Origin: Pseudomonadota bacterium
GTDB taxonomy: Bacteria > Pseudomonadota > Alphaproteobacteria > Sphingomonadales > Sphingomonadaceae
Reading direction: 5' to 3'
DNA: 14,006 bases
NCBI GenBank assembly: GCA_023386135.1
Contig: JAEWKG010000219.1
Coordinates: 1-14,006 of the forward strand
The notes under the pieces were generated by a model. It was not told the DNA's origin. It ran no database searches and saw only the letters and a program-made list of their open reading frames with translations. A program made the position numbers and the translations under genes. Of this stretch, positions 7,014-13,770 are shown piece after piece. Each line of letters begins with the position of its first letter. Position 1 is the stretch's first letter.

Positions 7014-7062
7014 GCCCCTCCACCAGCCTTCGGCTGGTCCCCCTCCCCGTTCCGGGGAGGAT
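7014..7062 (-). repeat. REP-like double-hairpin unit B (before ribF, inverted relative to A)
   Basis: Read on the minus strand, this is the same unit as at 6918-6969: ATCCTCCCC-GGAAC-GGGGAGG, then GGACCAGCC-GAA-GGCTGGT, then GGAGGGGC. Both hairpins are perfect (7 bp each). Units A and B face each other across about 44 bp, so RNA through the dipeptidase/ribF junction could also fold into one long A-B stem of roughly 50 bp with interruptions, a plausible transcription or RNA-processing barrier. On the plus strand the unit ends in GGGGAGGA (7054-7061), which is the Shine-Dalgarno of ribF. Confidence 0.8.
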
Positions 7063-7068
7063 TTTCGG

Positions 7069-7995
7069 GTGAGATGGCTCGACCACCGCAATCCGGTGCC
7101 CGCGGCACTGCGCGGCGCGATCGTGGCGCTGGGCAATTTCGATGGCTTCCACCTCGGCCACCAGGCGGTGGTCGGTGAGGCGATCGCGTGGGCGCGCGCC
7201 GAGGGGCGGCCAAGCATCGTCGCGACGTTCGATCCGCACCCCGTGCGCTTCTTCAAGCCCGAAGTCGCGCCGTTCCGGCTGACCACGCTCGAACAGCGGC
7301 AGGAGCTGTTCCTCGCCGCCGGGGCGACCGCGATGCTGGTGTTCCACTTCGACGCCGATCTCGCGGGCACGAGCGCCGAGGACTTCGTGCGCGTGCTGCT
7401 CCACGAGCGGATCGGCGCGGCGGGCGTGGTGACGGGCGAGGACTTCACCTTCGGCAAGGCGCGCGGGGGCAATCGCGCTGTGCTCGAGAGCCTCGGCGCC
7501 GAATGCGGCATCGTGAGCCGCGCGGTGCCGCCGGTGATGGAAGGCGGCGGGCCGGTCTCCTCGAGCCGCATCCGCGCGGCGCTCCAGGCGGGCGACTGCG
7601 AGACCGCGACCCGGCTGCTGACCCGCCCGTTCGCGATCCGCGGGGTGGTCCAGCACGGCGACAAGGTCGGGCGGACGATCGGCTACCCCACCGCCAACCT
7701 CGGGCTCGAGAACTACCTGCGCCCGAGCTACGGCATCTACGCCGTCACCGGGCGGCTGCTCGCGACCGGCGAGGAGCTGAAAGGCGCGGCCAACATCGGC
7801 ATTCGCCCGACCTTCGATCCGCCCAAGGAGCTGCTCGAGCCGTACTTCTTCGACTTCGACGGCGATCTCTACGGGCAGGAGATCGAGGTCGCGTTCCACC
7901 ATTTCCTCCGGCCGGAGGCGAAGTTCGACAGCCTCGATGCGCTGCAGGAGCAGATGGCGCGCGATTGTGACGAAGCGCGACGGGTACTCACGTAG
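7069..7995 (+). CDS. ribF: Bifunctional riboflavin kinase / FAD synthetase
   Basis: RibF phosphorylates riboflavin to FMN and adenylylates FMN to FAD in the cytosol. The 308-residue product has the nucleotidyltransferase domain first: LGNFDGFHLGHQ (21-32), TFDPHP (53-58), GEDFTFG (123-129) and SSSRIR (164-169). The riboflavin kinase domain follows with GRTIGYPTANL (201-211), YGIYAV, GAANIGIRPTF and a late FFDFDGDLYGQEIEV. The frame is open from 6997, but that extension merely translates the repeat. The GTG at 7069 is chosen because GGGGAGGA (7054-7061) stands 7 nt upstream and the family N-terminus (xRWLDH...P.AL.GAIVALGNFDG) begins there. It starts the conserved ribF-ileS-lspA cluster, but a 133-bp inverted-repeat element separates it from ileS. 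Confidence 0.95.
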   Translation: MRWLDHRNPVPAALRGAIVALGNFDGFHLGHQAVVGEAIAWARAEGRPSIVATFDPHPVRFFKPEVAPFRLTTLEQRQELFLAAGATAMLVFHFDADLAGTSAEDFVRVLLHERIGAAGVVTGEDFTFGKARGGNRAVLESLGAECGIVSRAVPPVMEGGGPVSSSRIRAALQAGDCETATRLLTRPFAIRGVVQHGDKVGRTIGYPTANLGLENYLRPSYGIYAVTGRLLATGEELKGAANIGIRPTFDPPKELLEPYFFDFDGDLYGQEIEVAFHHFLRPEAKFDSLDALQEQMARDCDEARRVLT

Positions 7996-8006
7996 GGCGA
8001 TCGAGT

Positions 8007-8139
8007 TTCACACGAAGACACGAAGATGTCAGCCCTCGCGGCGCAGCCGCCTTATCCCGAAACGGTGTGGTTGACGGGAACGTCGCAGGGTCGGTAGGCC
8101 TGCGGCGCCTGGCGGGACATCTTCGTGTCTTCGTGTGAA
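8007..8139. repeat. Intergenic inverted-repeat element, copy 1 (CACACGAAGACACGAAGATG type)
   Basis: Perfect 24-bp inverted arms, beginning TTCACACGAAGACACGAAGA and ending TGTC on the left (8007-8030), with the mirror at 8116-8139, enclose an 85-bp interior that codes for nothing convincing. The arms contain an 8-nt period (AGACACGA). The unit lies 11 bp after the ribF stop and 47 bp before the ileS ATG. A second element with the same arms but an unrelated interior is at 12137-12290. The sequence type is familiar from spurious short proteins with HTKTRRHED or IFVSSCLCV strings. It may be a miniature mobile repeat or a 3'-end hairpin; it encodes no transposase. Confidence 0.85.
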
Positions 8140-8186
8140 CCAAAAACTTTCCTACACGCTGCCTTTCCTCTAGCGGCGTGCGCGCC

Positions 8187-11153
8187 ATGAGCGACGCCGA
8201 TAAACCCGCCAGCCGCGATTACCGCGACACCGTGTTCCTGCCCAAGACCGACTTCCCGATGAAGGCCGGCCTGCCGCAGAAGGAGCCGGGCATTGCGGCG
8301 AAGTGGGAGGCCGGGAAGCTCTACGAGCAACTGCGCGACAGCCGCCGCGGCCGGCCCAAGTTCATGTACCATGACGGCCCGCCCTACGCGAACGGCGACA
8401 TGCACATCGGCCATGCGCTCAACCACACGATCAAGGACATGGTCTGCCGCACGCAGAACCTGCTTGGGCGTGACGCGCCCTACGTGCCCGGGTGGGACTG
8501 CCACGGGCTGCCGATCGAGTGGAAGGTCGAGGAGCAGTACCGCAAGGCCAAGCGCGACAAGGACAGCGTCCCGCTGCTCGTATTCCGCGCCGAGTGCCGC
8601 GCCTATGCCCAGCACTGGGTCGACGTGCAGCGCGAGCAATTGAAGCGCCTGGGCGTGATGGCCGACTGGGACCACCCGTACCTGACGATGCAGCCCGAGA
8701 GCGAGGCGACCATCGTTGCCGAGCTGCTGAAGTTCGCCACCAGCGGCCAGCTCTATCGCGGGGCCAAGCCGGTGATGTGGTCCCCGGTCGAAAAGACCGC
8801 GCTGGCCGAAGCCGAGGTCGAGTACGAGGACGTGGTCTCGACCCAGATCGACGTGGCGTTCGAGATCGTCGAGAGTCCGATCCCCGAACTGGTCGGCGCG
8901 CACGCGGTGATCTGGACGACCACGCCTTGGACGATCCCGGTGAATCAGGCGATCGCTTATGGGCCGGAGATTGATTACATTGCGGTCAAACCGCTTCTGG
9001 TTGTCCGCGAGTCCGATCAGGACGCCGCAGCGGCACTTGCTGATACCGTTCGCGGGCAAGAACCGTGGTTCGCGAACATTGGTCTGGTGGTAGCCGCGAA
9101 AGAGCTCGTGCCGATGCTTGAATCGCGTTTGCGTGATGCGGTCCGGCACATTGAAGCTCCGGTCGAGTTTACGGTGAGCCTGTCGGAGCCAGAGTGGAGC
9201 GGCAAAGGCTCCGACCTCGCCGGCACCGTCGCGCGTCACCCGATGCACCACCTCGGCGGGTTCTTCGCCGAGCCGCGGCCGTTCCTGCCGGGAGAGTTCG
9301 TCACCACCGACACCGGCACCGGCCTCGTCCACATGGCGCCCGACCACGGCGAGGACGATTTCGAGCTGTGCAAGGCCTATGGCCTGACCCCGAAGTTCGC
9401 GGTCGAGGGCGACGGCAAGTACCGCGCGGAATGGGGCTGGCTCGGCGGGCAGGGCAGCGTCATCAACCCCAAGTTCAACGCGCCCGACGGGCCGATCTGC
9501 TCGGACCTGCGCGAGGCCGGCGCGCTGCTGGCGGCGAGCGCAGACTACAACCACTCCTACCCGCACTCGTGGCGCTCGAAGGCCAAGGTGATCTTCCGCT
9601 GCACCCCGCAGTGGTTCGTGCCGATGGACAAGCCCCACGCCGTCGAGACGGTCGAGGGCAGCGCGCGCCAGCGGTGGGACAACGAAGGCGGCGCGCCCGA
9701 GCCGGGCGAGACCTTGCGCGAAGTGGCGCTGGCGGAGATCCAGCGGGTCAAATTCATCCCCGAAAAGGGCCGCAACCGCATCGGCTCGATGGTCGAAGGG
9801 CGCCCCGACTGGGTGCTTTCCCGCCAGCGCGCGTGGGGCGTGCCGATCACGCTGTTCGTCAGTCGCCAGACCGGCGAGTACCTGGTCGATCCGGCGGTCA
9901 ACGCGCGCATCGTTGCGGCGGTCAAGGCGCAGGGCATCGATGCCTGGACGCCCGAGACCGCGCATAGCTTCCTGGGTGACGACTACGACGCTTCCGAGTG
10001 GGAAGCGGTCAGCGACATTCTCGACGTATGGTTCGATTCCGGCACCAGCCACGCCTACGTGCTCGACAGCGGGCGGTGGCCGGACCTCAAGTGGCCGGCG
10101 GACATCTACGTCGAAGGCTCCGATCAGCACCGCGGCTGGTTCCAGTCCTCGCTGCTCGAAAGCTGCGCCACCCGCGGCCGCGCGCCTTACGATCAGATCC
10201 TCACCCACGGCTTCACGATGGACGCCAAGGGCCTGAAGATGTCGAAGAGCCTCGGCAACACGGTCGACCCGATCAAGGTGATGGAGACCTACGGCGCGGA
10301 CATCATCCGCCTGTGGGCGCTCTCGGTCGATTTCACCGAGGACCACCGTATCGGCGACGAGATCCTGAAGGGCGTCGCCGACCAGTACCGCAAATTGAGG
10401 AACACCTTCCGCTACCTGCTCGGCGCGCTCGACGGGTTCGACGAGAGCGAGCGGGTTTCGCCCGGCGAGATGCCCGAGCTCGAACGCTACGTGCTCGCAC
10501 TGCTCGGCGAGGTGGAGGCGACGCTGCGCACCGCGATCGAGAGTTACGACTTCAACACCTACGTCCGCACGCTGATCGACTTCTGCAACGAGGACCTGTC
10601 GGCGTTCTACTTCGATATCCGCAAGGATTCGCTCTACTGCGACGGCGCGAACGACCCCAAGCGGCGCGCCTACCGCACGGTGCTCGACACGTTGTTCCAC
10701 GCGCTGGTCCGCTGGGCCGCGCCGGTGCTGGTGTTCACCGCCGAAGAGGTGTGGGGCACGCGCTATCCCGAAGGCGGCAGCGTGCATTTGCTGGAGTGGC
10801 CGGAACTCCCCGCCGCGACCGCCGACATCGACAAATGGACAGCGCTGCGCGCCCTGCGCGACCGGGTGCTCGAGGCGATCGAGCCACTGCGGCGCGACAA
10901 GATCGTGCGCTCGGGGCTGGAGGCCGAGGTCACCGTGCCAGCCAGCGCCGTGCCCGCAGGCTTCACCGATGCCGACCTCGCCGAGCTGTTCATCACCGCG
11001 ACAGTGCGGCGGGGCGATGGCGCGGAGGTGACCGTCACCCGCACCAGCGACGAGAAATGCGGCCGCTGCTGGCGGCTGCTGCCCGAGGTCGTCACCGACG
11101 GCGCGCTGTGCGACCGCTGCGGCGATGTCGTTGGCGAGGAGGAGCTGGCGTGA
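8187..11153 (+). CDS. ileS: Isoleucyl-tRNA synthetase
   Basis: This class Ia aminoacyl-tRNA synthetase charges tRNA-Ile and edits misactivated valine. The 988-residue product has HIGH at 73-76 (in NGDMHIGHALNHTIKDM), the CP1 editing insertion starting with the WTTTPWTIPVNQA motif and including a later TDTGTGLVHMAPDHGEDDF, WFDSGTSH and VEGSDQHRGWFQSSL blocks, KMSKS at 684-688, an anticodon-binding domain, and a C-terminal zinc knuckle with Cys958, Cys961, Cys975 and Cys978. I choose ATG 8187; a GTG at 8178 would add three residues, and neither has a clear Shine-Dalgarno. Residues about 262-333 (8970-9185) lie in DNA of lower GC with codons such as ATT, CTT, GTT and CGT that are uncommon in the rest of the gene, and the stretch seems longer than in E. 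coli IleS. The 3' end overlaps lspA (GTGA). Confidence 0.97.
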   Translation: MSDADKPASRDYRDTVFLPKTDFPMKAGLPQKEPGIAAKWEAGKLYEQLRDSRRGRPKFMYHDGPPYANGDMHIGHALNHTIKDMVCRTQNLLGRDAPYVPGWDCHGLPIEWKVEEQYRKAKRDKDSVPLLVFRAECRAYAQHWVDVQREQLKRLGVMADWDHPYLTMQPESEATIVAELLKFATSGQLYRGAKPVMWSPVEKTALAEAEVEYEDVVSTQIDVAFEIVESPIPELVGAHAVIWTTTPWTIPVNQAIAYGPEIDYIAVKPLLVVRESDQDAAAALADTVRGQEPWFANIGLVVAAKELVPMLESRLRDAVRHIEAPVEFTVSLSEPEWSGKGSDLAGTVARHPMHHLGGFFAEPRPFLPGEFVTTDTGTGLVHMAPDHGEDDFELCKAYGLTPKFAVEGDGKYRAEWGWLGGQGSVINPKFNAPDGPICSDLREAGALLAASADYNHSYPHSWRSKAKVIFRCTPQWFVPMDKPHAVETVEGSARQRWDNEGGAPEPGETLREVALAEIQRVKFIPEKGRNRIGSMVEGRPDWVLSRQRAWGVPITLFVSRQTGEYLVDPAVNARIVAAVKAQGIDAWTPETAHSFLGDDYDASEWEAVSDILDVWFDSGTSHAYVLDSGRWPDLKWPADIYVEGSDQHRGWFQSSLLESCATRGRAPYDQILTHGFTMDAKGLKMSKSLGNTVDPIKVMETYGADIIRLWALSVDFTEDHRIGDEILKGVADQYRKLRNTFRYLLGALDGFDESERVSPGEMPELERYVLALLGEVEATLRTAIESYDFNTYVRTLIDFCNEDLSAFYFDIRKDSLYCDGANDPKRRAYRTVLDTLFHALVRWAAPVLVFTAEEVWGTRYPEGGSVHLLEWPELPAATADIDKWTALRALRDRVLEAIEPLRRDKIVRSGLEAEVTVPASAVPAGFTDADLAELFITATVRRGDGAEVTVTRTSDEKCGRCWRLLPEVVTDGALCDRCGDVVGEEELA

Positions 11154-11671
11154 ACCCGGTCACCCGCAATCGCCTGATTGGCCTCGCCATCGCGGTGCTG
11201 CTGTTCGCGGCCGACCAGGCATTCAAGGGTTATATCCTCCACGGCCTCCAGTTGAGCCTCGGGGAATCGCATTACCTGTTGCCGATCTTCCAGTTCACCC
11301 TGACCCACAACTACGGCGTCTCGCTCGGCATGTTCACCGCCGCTTCCGAAGCCCAGCGCTGGGGCCTGGTCGCGGTCACGGCAGTGATCGCGGTGATCGT
11401 CACCGTGTGGATGCTGCGCGAGAAGAAGCTCGGCGATATTGCTGCGCTGGCGCTGATCCTCGGCGGGGCGCTGGGCAACATCAAGGACCGCTACGACCTC
11501 GGCTACGTGGTCGATTTCCTCGACCTGCATTTCGGCGAGTGGCGCCCGTTCCTGATCTTCAACCTCGCCGACGCGGCCATCACCATCGGCGTCATCATCA
11601 TCCTTGCCCGATCGCTGCTTATCCGCGAAAAGGCGCCCGAAAGTTCGGCCGAGGCGGCCGCGGAGTCCTGA
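11150..11671 (+). CDS. lspA: Lipoprotein signal peptidase (signal peptidase II)
   Basis: This inner-membrane aspartic protease cleaves the signal peptide of diacylglyceryl-modified prolipoproteins. The 173 residues contain four hydrophobic segments and the conserved sites ADQ (Asp22), LTHNYGVSLG (Asn54), GGALGN (Asn110), YVVDFLDLHF with catalytic Asp122, and FNLADAAITIG with catalytic Asp141. The start is GTG 11150, which forms a GTGA overlap with the ileS stop; GAGGAGGAG at 11136-11144 is a strong Shine-Dalgarno. The frame is open far upstream through ileS but that part is shadow. In GGALGN-IKDR a Lys replaces the hydrophobic residue of the E. coli motif, which should be tolerable. The next gene, 5 bp later, encodes a lipoprotein, a likely substrate. 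Confidence 0.96.
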   Translation: MNPVTRNRLIGLAIAVLLFAADQAFKGYILHGLQLSLGESHYLLPIFQFTLTHNYGVSLGMFTAASEAQRWGLVAVTAVIAVIVTVWMLREKKLGDIAALALILGGALGNIKDRYDLGYVVDFLDLHFGEWRPFLIFNLADAAITIGVIIILARSLLIREKAPESSAEAAAES

Positions 11672-11676
11672 TACCC

Positions 11677-12078
11677 ATGCGCAAGATCGTTGTTCTCGCT
11701 CTCGGCTGCGCCGCCCTTTCGGGTTGCGGCGCGACCGGCATCCTCAACCGCGAGCGGCCCGACGAGTTCGCCGTGCAGCGCCAGGCGCCGCTGGTGGTCC
11801 CGCCCGACTTCAATCTCGCCCCGCCCTCGCCTGGCGCGCCGCGTCCGGCCGAAGGCACCGCGGCCGAGCAGGCATTGGAAGCGCTGTTCGGCGGCCCCGC
11901 GCCGCGCAGCCAGGTCGAAACCAGCGCGCTCGACCGCGCCGGCAGCGCCGACCCCGGCATCCGCACCGCGGTCGGCGATCCCATGACCAATACGGTCGCC
12001 AAGGGCGCCATCACCCGCGACATCATCGCCGCGCCGGAGGGTGACGGCGCGGGCGCGCAAGCGGTTATCCCGGGATAG
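11677..12078 (+). CDS. DUF3035 (BamF-like) lipoprotein
   Basis: A 133-residue predicted lipoprotein: MRKIVVLALGCAALSGC is a short signal peptide with lipobox LSGC, and Cys17 is the modified residue. After it comes RERPDEFAVQRQAPLVVPPDFNL (about 25-47), the diagnostic motif of DUF3035. That motif is also found in the N-terminal part of BamC, and in alphaproteobacteria it is linked to a beta-barrel assembly machine subunit called BamF (recalled). The remainder is rich in Ala, Pro and Gly and probably disordered. The Ser/Ala next to the Cys is not Asp, so sorting to the outer membrane is expected by the E. coli rule (inference). ATG 11677 has GGAG at 11662-11665 and follows lspA by 5 bp, so it is co-transcribed with its own processing peptidase. 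It ends in the palindrome TATCCCGGGATA. Confidence 0.88.
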   Translation: MRKIVVLALGCAALSGCGATGILNRERPDEFAVQRQAPLVVPPDFNLAPPSPGAPRPAEGTAAEQALEALFGGPAPRSQVETSALDRAGSADPGIRTAVGDPMTNTVAKGAITRDIIAAPEGDGAGAQAVIPG

Positions 12079-12113
12079 GTCGCGTCGGCGCGATGGCGCG
12101 CCGTCCCATCCCG
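12071..12113 (+). terminator. Long hairpin at the end of the ribF-ileS-lspA-lipoprotein cluster
   Basis: The inner stem CGGCGCG-ATGG-CGCGCCG (12086-12103) is a perfect 7 bp with a tetraloop. Outside it, CGGGATAGG (12071-12079) pairs with CCCATCCCG (12105-12113) with a single mismatch. The combined structure starts inside the last codons of the lipoprotein gene. There is no T-tract after it, so it is a GC-hairpin candidate terminator or mRNA 3'-end protector rather than a classical Rho-independent terminator. Confidence 0.45.
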
Positions 12114-12136
12114 AAGGCGCGCGCAGCGCTATTTGA

Positions 12137-12290
12137 TTCACACAAAGACACGAAGACACGAAGATGCCGTGCGGTCCGCGGCGTCGCGCGTCATCTTGGT
12201 GCAGCGCCTGCCGCACCGCGCCGCGGGAGCCGCGCTTCGCGCTTCGCACCACGCCACGGCAGCGCAAGACATCTTCGTGTCTTCGTGTGA
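12137..12290. repeat. Intergenic inverted-repeat element, copy 2 (CACACGAAGACACGAAGATG type)
   Basis: The right arm (12268-12290) reads GACATCTTCGTGTCTTCGTG then TGA and is identical over 23 bp to the right arm of copy 1. The left arm (12137-12168) is the same motif with one extra 8-nt AGACACGA unit and a CACAAAG variant. The roughly 100-bp GC-rich interior shows no evident similarity to the interior of copy 1. It lies between the stops of two convergent genes, where a fold could serve as a terminator in both directions. Short frames across it (such as MIHTKTRRHEDAV) are translation artefacts of the repeat. Confidence 0.82.
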
Positions 12291-12320
12291 GACCCTGCTG
12301 CCATCGCCGGCCGTCGCGCG

Positions 12321-13613
12321 TCAGAGACAAATGGCCAGCAGCTTGTCGATCTTCCGCCCGTCCATGTCGACGACCTCGATACGCCAGCCCTGGTCCTCGA
12401 AGTGCTCGCCCTCCTCGGGCAGCTTCTTGAGGCTCCACAGGACATAGCCTGCGGCGGTCGCGAACTCGCGGTCCTCGGGGAGATCGATGCACAGGCGGTC
12501 GGCCAGCTGGTCCACCGGCAGCGCGCCGGAGATCAGCAAGGACCCGTCGTCGCGCTCGATGATGGTGGGCGCTTCGCCCAGGTCCTGGTCGGAAGCGAAG
12601 TTGCCGACGATCGCGGTCAGCAGATCGACCGGGGTGACGATGCCTTCGAGGTGGCCGTACTCGTCGTGCACCATCGCCATCGCCACTTCGGCCTGCTGCA
12701 GCGTGCGCAGCGCGTCCATCGCGTCGAGCTGGTCGGGGATCACCTCGGGCTTGCGCATCAGCGCGGCGAGATCGGCGGCGCGGCCGGCCAGCATCGTCCC
12801 CAGCACCTCGCGCACCTTGACCACGCCGACGATCCTGTCGGGCGAGCCGTCCGCGACCGGCAGCAGCGAGTGCGGGCTGGCGTCGATCCGCGCGCGTAGC
12901 TCCGCCTCGGGGCCGTGCAGATCGAGCCAGTCCAATTCGTTACGCGGTGTCATCAGTTCGCGCACGGGCCGCTCGGCGAGCTTGACCACGCCGGCGAGGA
13001 TCTGGCTCTGCCCCGCCTCGATCACCCCCGAATGGGTCGCCTCGTTGAAGATCATGTGCAGCTCTTCGCTCGTCACGCTGCCCTGCCCCGCGGGCCGCAC
13101 GCCGAGCAGGCGGATGATCAGCGCCGAGGAGCTGTCGAGGATCCACACGATCGGCGCGGCCACTTTCGCCAGCAGCGCCATCGGGCGCGAGGCCCACAGC
13201 GCGATCGGCATCGCCGCGCGCAGGGCGACCTGCTTGGGCACCAGCTCGCCCACCACCAGGCTGAAGTAGGTGGTGAGCACGATCACCAGCGCGAAGCCGG
13301 CCTGCTCCGCGTACTCGGCAGGGACGCCCCACGCAGCCAGCCGCGCGCCCATCGGCCCGCCGAGGCTGCTCCCCGAATAGGCGCCCGAGACGATCGCGAC
13401 GATGGTAATGCCGGCCTGCACGGTGGAGAGGAACTTGCCCGGATCGCCCTGCAGCGCGAGCGCGGCCTGCGCCGACTTGCTGCCCTTGTCGGCCGCCGCC
13501 TTCAATCGCGCGGGCTTGGCCGAGACGATCGCCAGCTCGCTCATCGCGAACAGGCCGTTGAGCACGATCAGCCCGGCGATGATCAGGACGTCGGTCCAGG
13601 GAAACGGTGTCAC
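12321..13613 (-). CDS. Hemolysin/CorC-type membrane protein (DUF21/CNNM - CBS pair - CorC_HlyC)
   Basis: A 430-residue inner-membrane protein of the CNNM/CorB-CorC family, often linked to Mg2+/Co2+ efflux or resistance; 'hemolysin' is a historical label. The order is an N-terminal DUF21 region (about 6-190) with hydrophobic segments and AMSELAIVSAKPARLK, QAGITIVAIVSG and VVGELVPKQVAL motifs, then the linker EELHMIFNEATHSGVIEAGQSQIL. Two CBS modules (about 215-335) follow, including VRELMTPRNELDWLD and MVHDEYGHLEGIVTPVDLLTAIVG, and then the C-terminal CorC_HlyC transporter-associated domain (about 345-425). The start is GTG (13611-13613), only 10 bp after an in-frame upstream stop region, with GGCGGGA as a weak Shine-Dalgarno. 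It is convergent with the lipoprotein gene and divergent from the glycine-zipper gene. Ion specificity is not decided by sequence. Confidence 0.92.
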   Translation of the reverse strand: MTPFPWTDVLIIAGLIVLNGLFAMSELAIVSAKPARLKAAADKGSKSAQAALALQGDPGKFLSTVQAGITIVAIVSGAYSGSSLGGPMGARLAAWGVPAEYAEQAGFALVIVLTTYFSLVVGELVPKQVALRAAMPIALWASRPMALLAKVAAPIVWILDSSSALIIRLLGVRPAGQGSVTSEELHMIFNEATHSGVIEAGQSQILAGVVKLAERPVRELMTPRNELDWLDLHGPEAELRARIDASPHSLLPVADGSPDRIVGVVKVREVLGTMLAGRAADLAALMRKPEVIPDQLDAMDALRTLQQAEVAMAMVHDEYGHLEGIVTPVDLLTAIVGNFASDQDLGEAPTIIERDDGSLLISGALPVDQLADRLCIDLPEDREFATAAGYVLWSLKKLPEEGEHFEDQGWRIEVVDMDGRKIDKLLAICL

Positions 13614-13718
13614 GTCCCGCCGCTAGCACAAAAGCGCGGCCCTGCCAGCGGGAACCGGCCCCCGCATATTGCCGTTTGGACCTCCGAGGTGCGGGTTGGG
13701 CGCGCCTGGCCTCCAATC

Positions 13719-13738
13719 GCGCTGCCCGAAGGCAGCGC
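13719..13738 (+). promoter_or_regulatory. Perfect 8-bp hairpin upstream of the glycine-zipper lipoprotein gene
   Basis: GCGCTGCC-CGAA-GGCAGCGC forms a perfect 8-bp stem with a 4-nt CGAA loop (a closing C-G pair makes it a stable tetraloop-like hairpin). It ends 32 nt before the ATG and about 18 nt before the Shine-Dalgarno, so it would sit in the 5' leader if transcription begins upstream. Such leader hairpins can protect abundant outer-membrane-protein mRNAs; that role is inferred. The rest of the 157-bp divergent intergenic region (13614-13770) shows no convincing -35/-10 pair to me. Confidence 0.45.
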
Positions 13739-13770
13739 ATGAATACGAACGAGAAAAAGGGGACTACCCA

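Noticed and set aside
6997..7068. A 24-codon N-terminal extension of ribF
   Set aside because: It only translates repeat unit B and the bases before it; the GTG at 7069 has a well-spaced Shine-Dalgarno and matches the family N-terminus.
6987..7068. FMN riboswitch before ribF
   Set aside because: The 82-bp gap is fully taken up by the REP-like unit and is too short and unlike the conserved RFN element.
8130..8158. Possible ileS promoter formed from the right arm of the repeat (TTCGTG, 17 nt, TACACG)
   Set aside because: Both hexamers match the sigma-70 consensus poorly; the spacing alone is not enough support.
8052..10787. A 911-codon open frame on the minus strand across most of ileS
   Set aside because: It is a GC-rich shadow of ileS: low-complexity Arg/Ala/His/Val-rich text with no domain, while the plus strand carries a full set of IleS motifs over the same bases.
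12093..12447. Short frames with HTKTRRHED- or FVSSCL-type strings around the repeat
   Set aside because: They are translations of the AGACACGA repeat arms, a known source of spurious proteins, and lack start signals.
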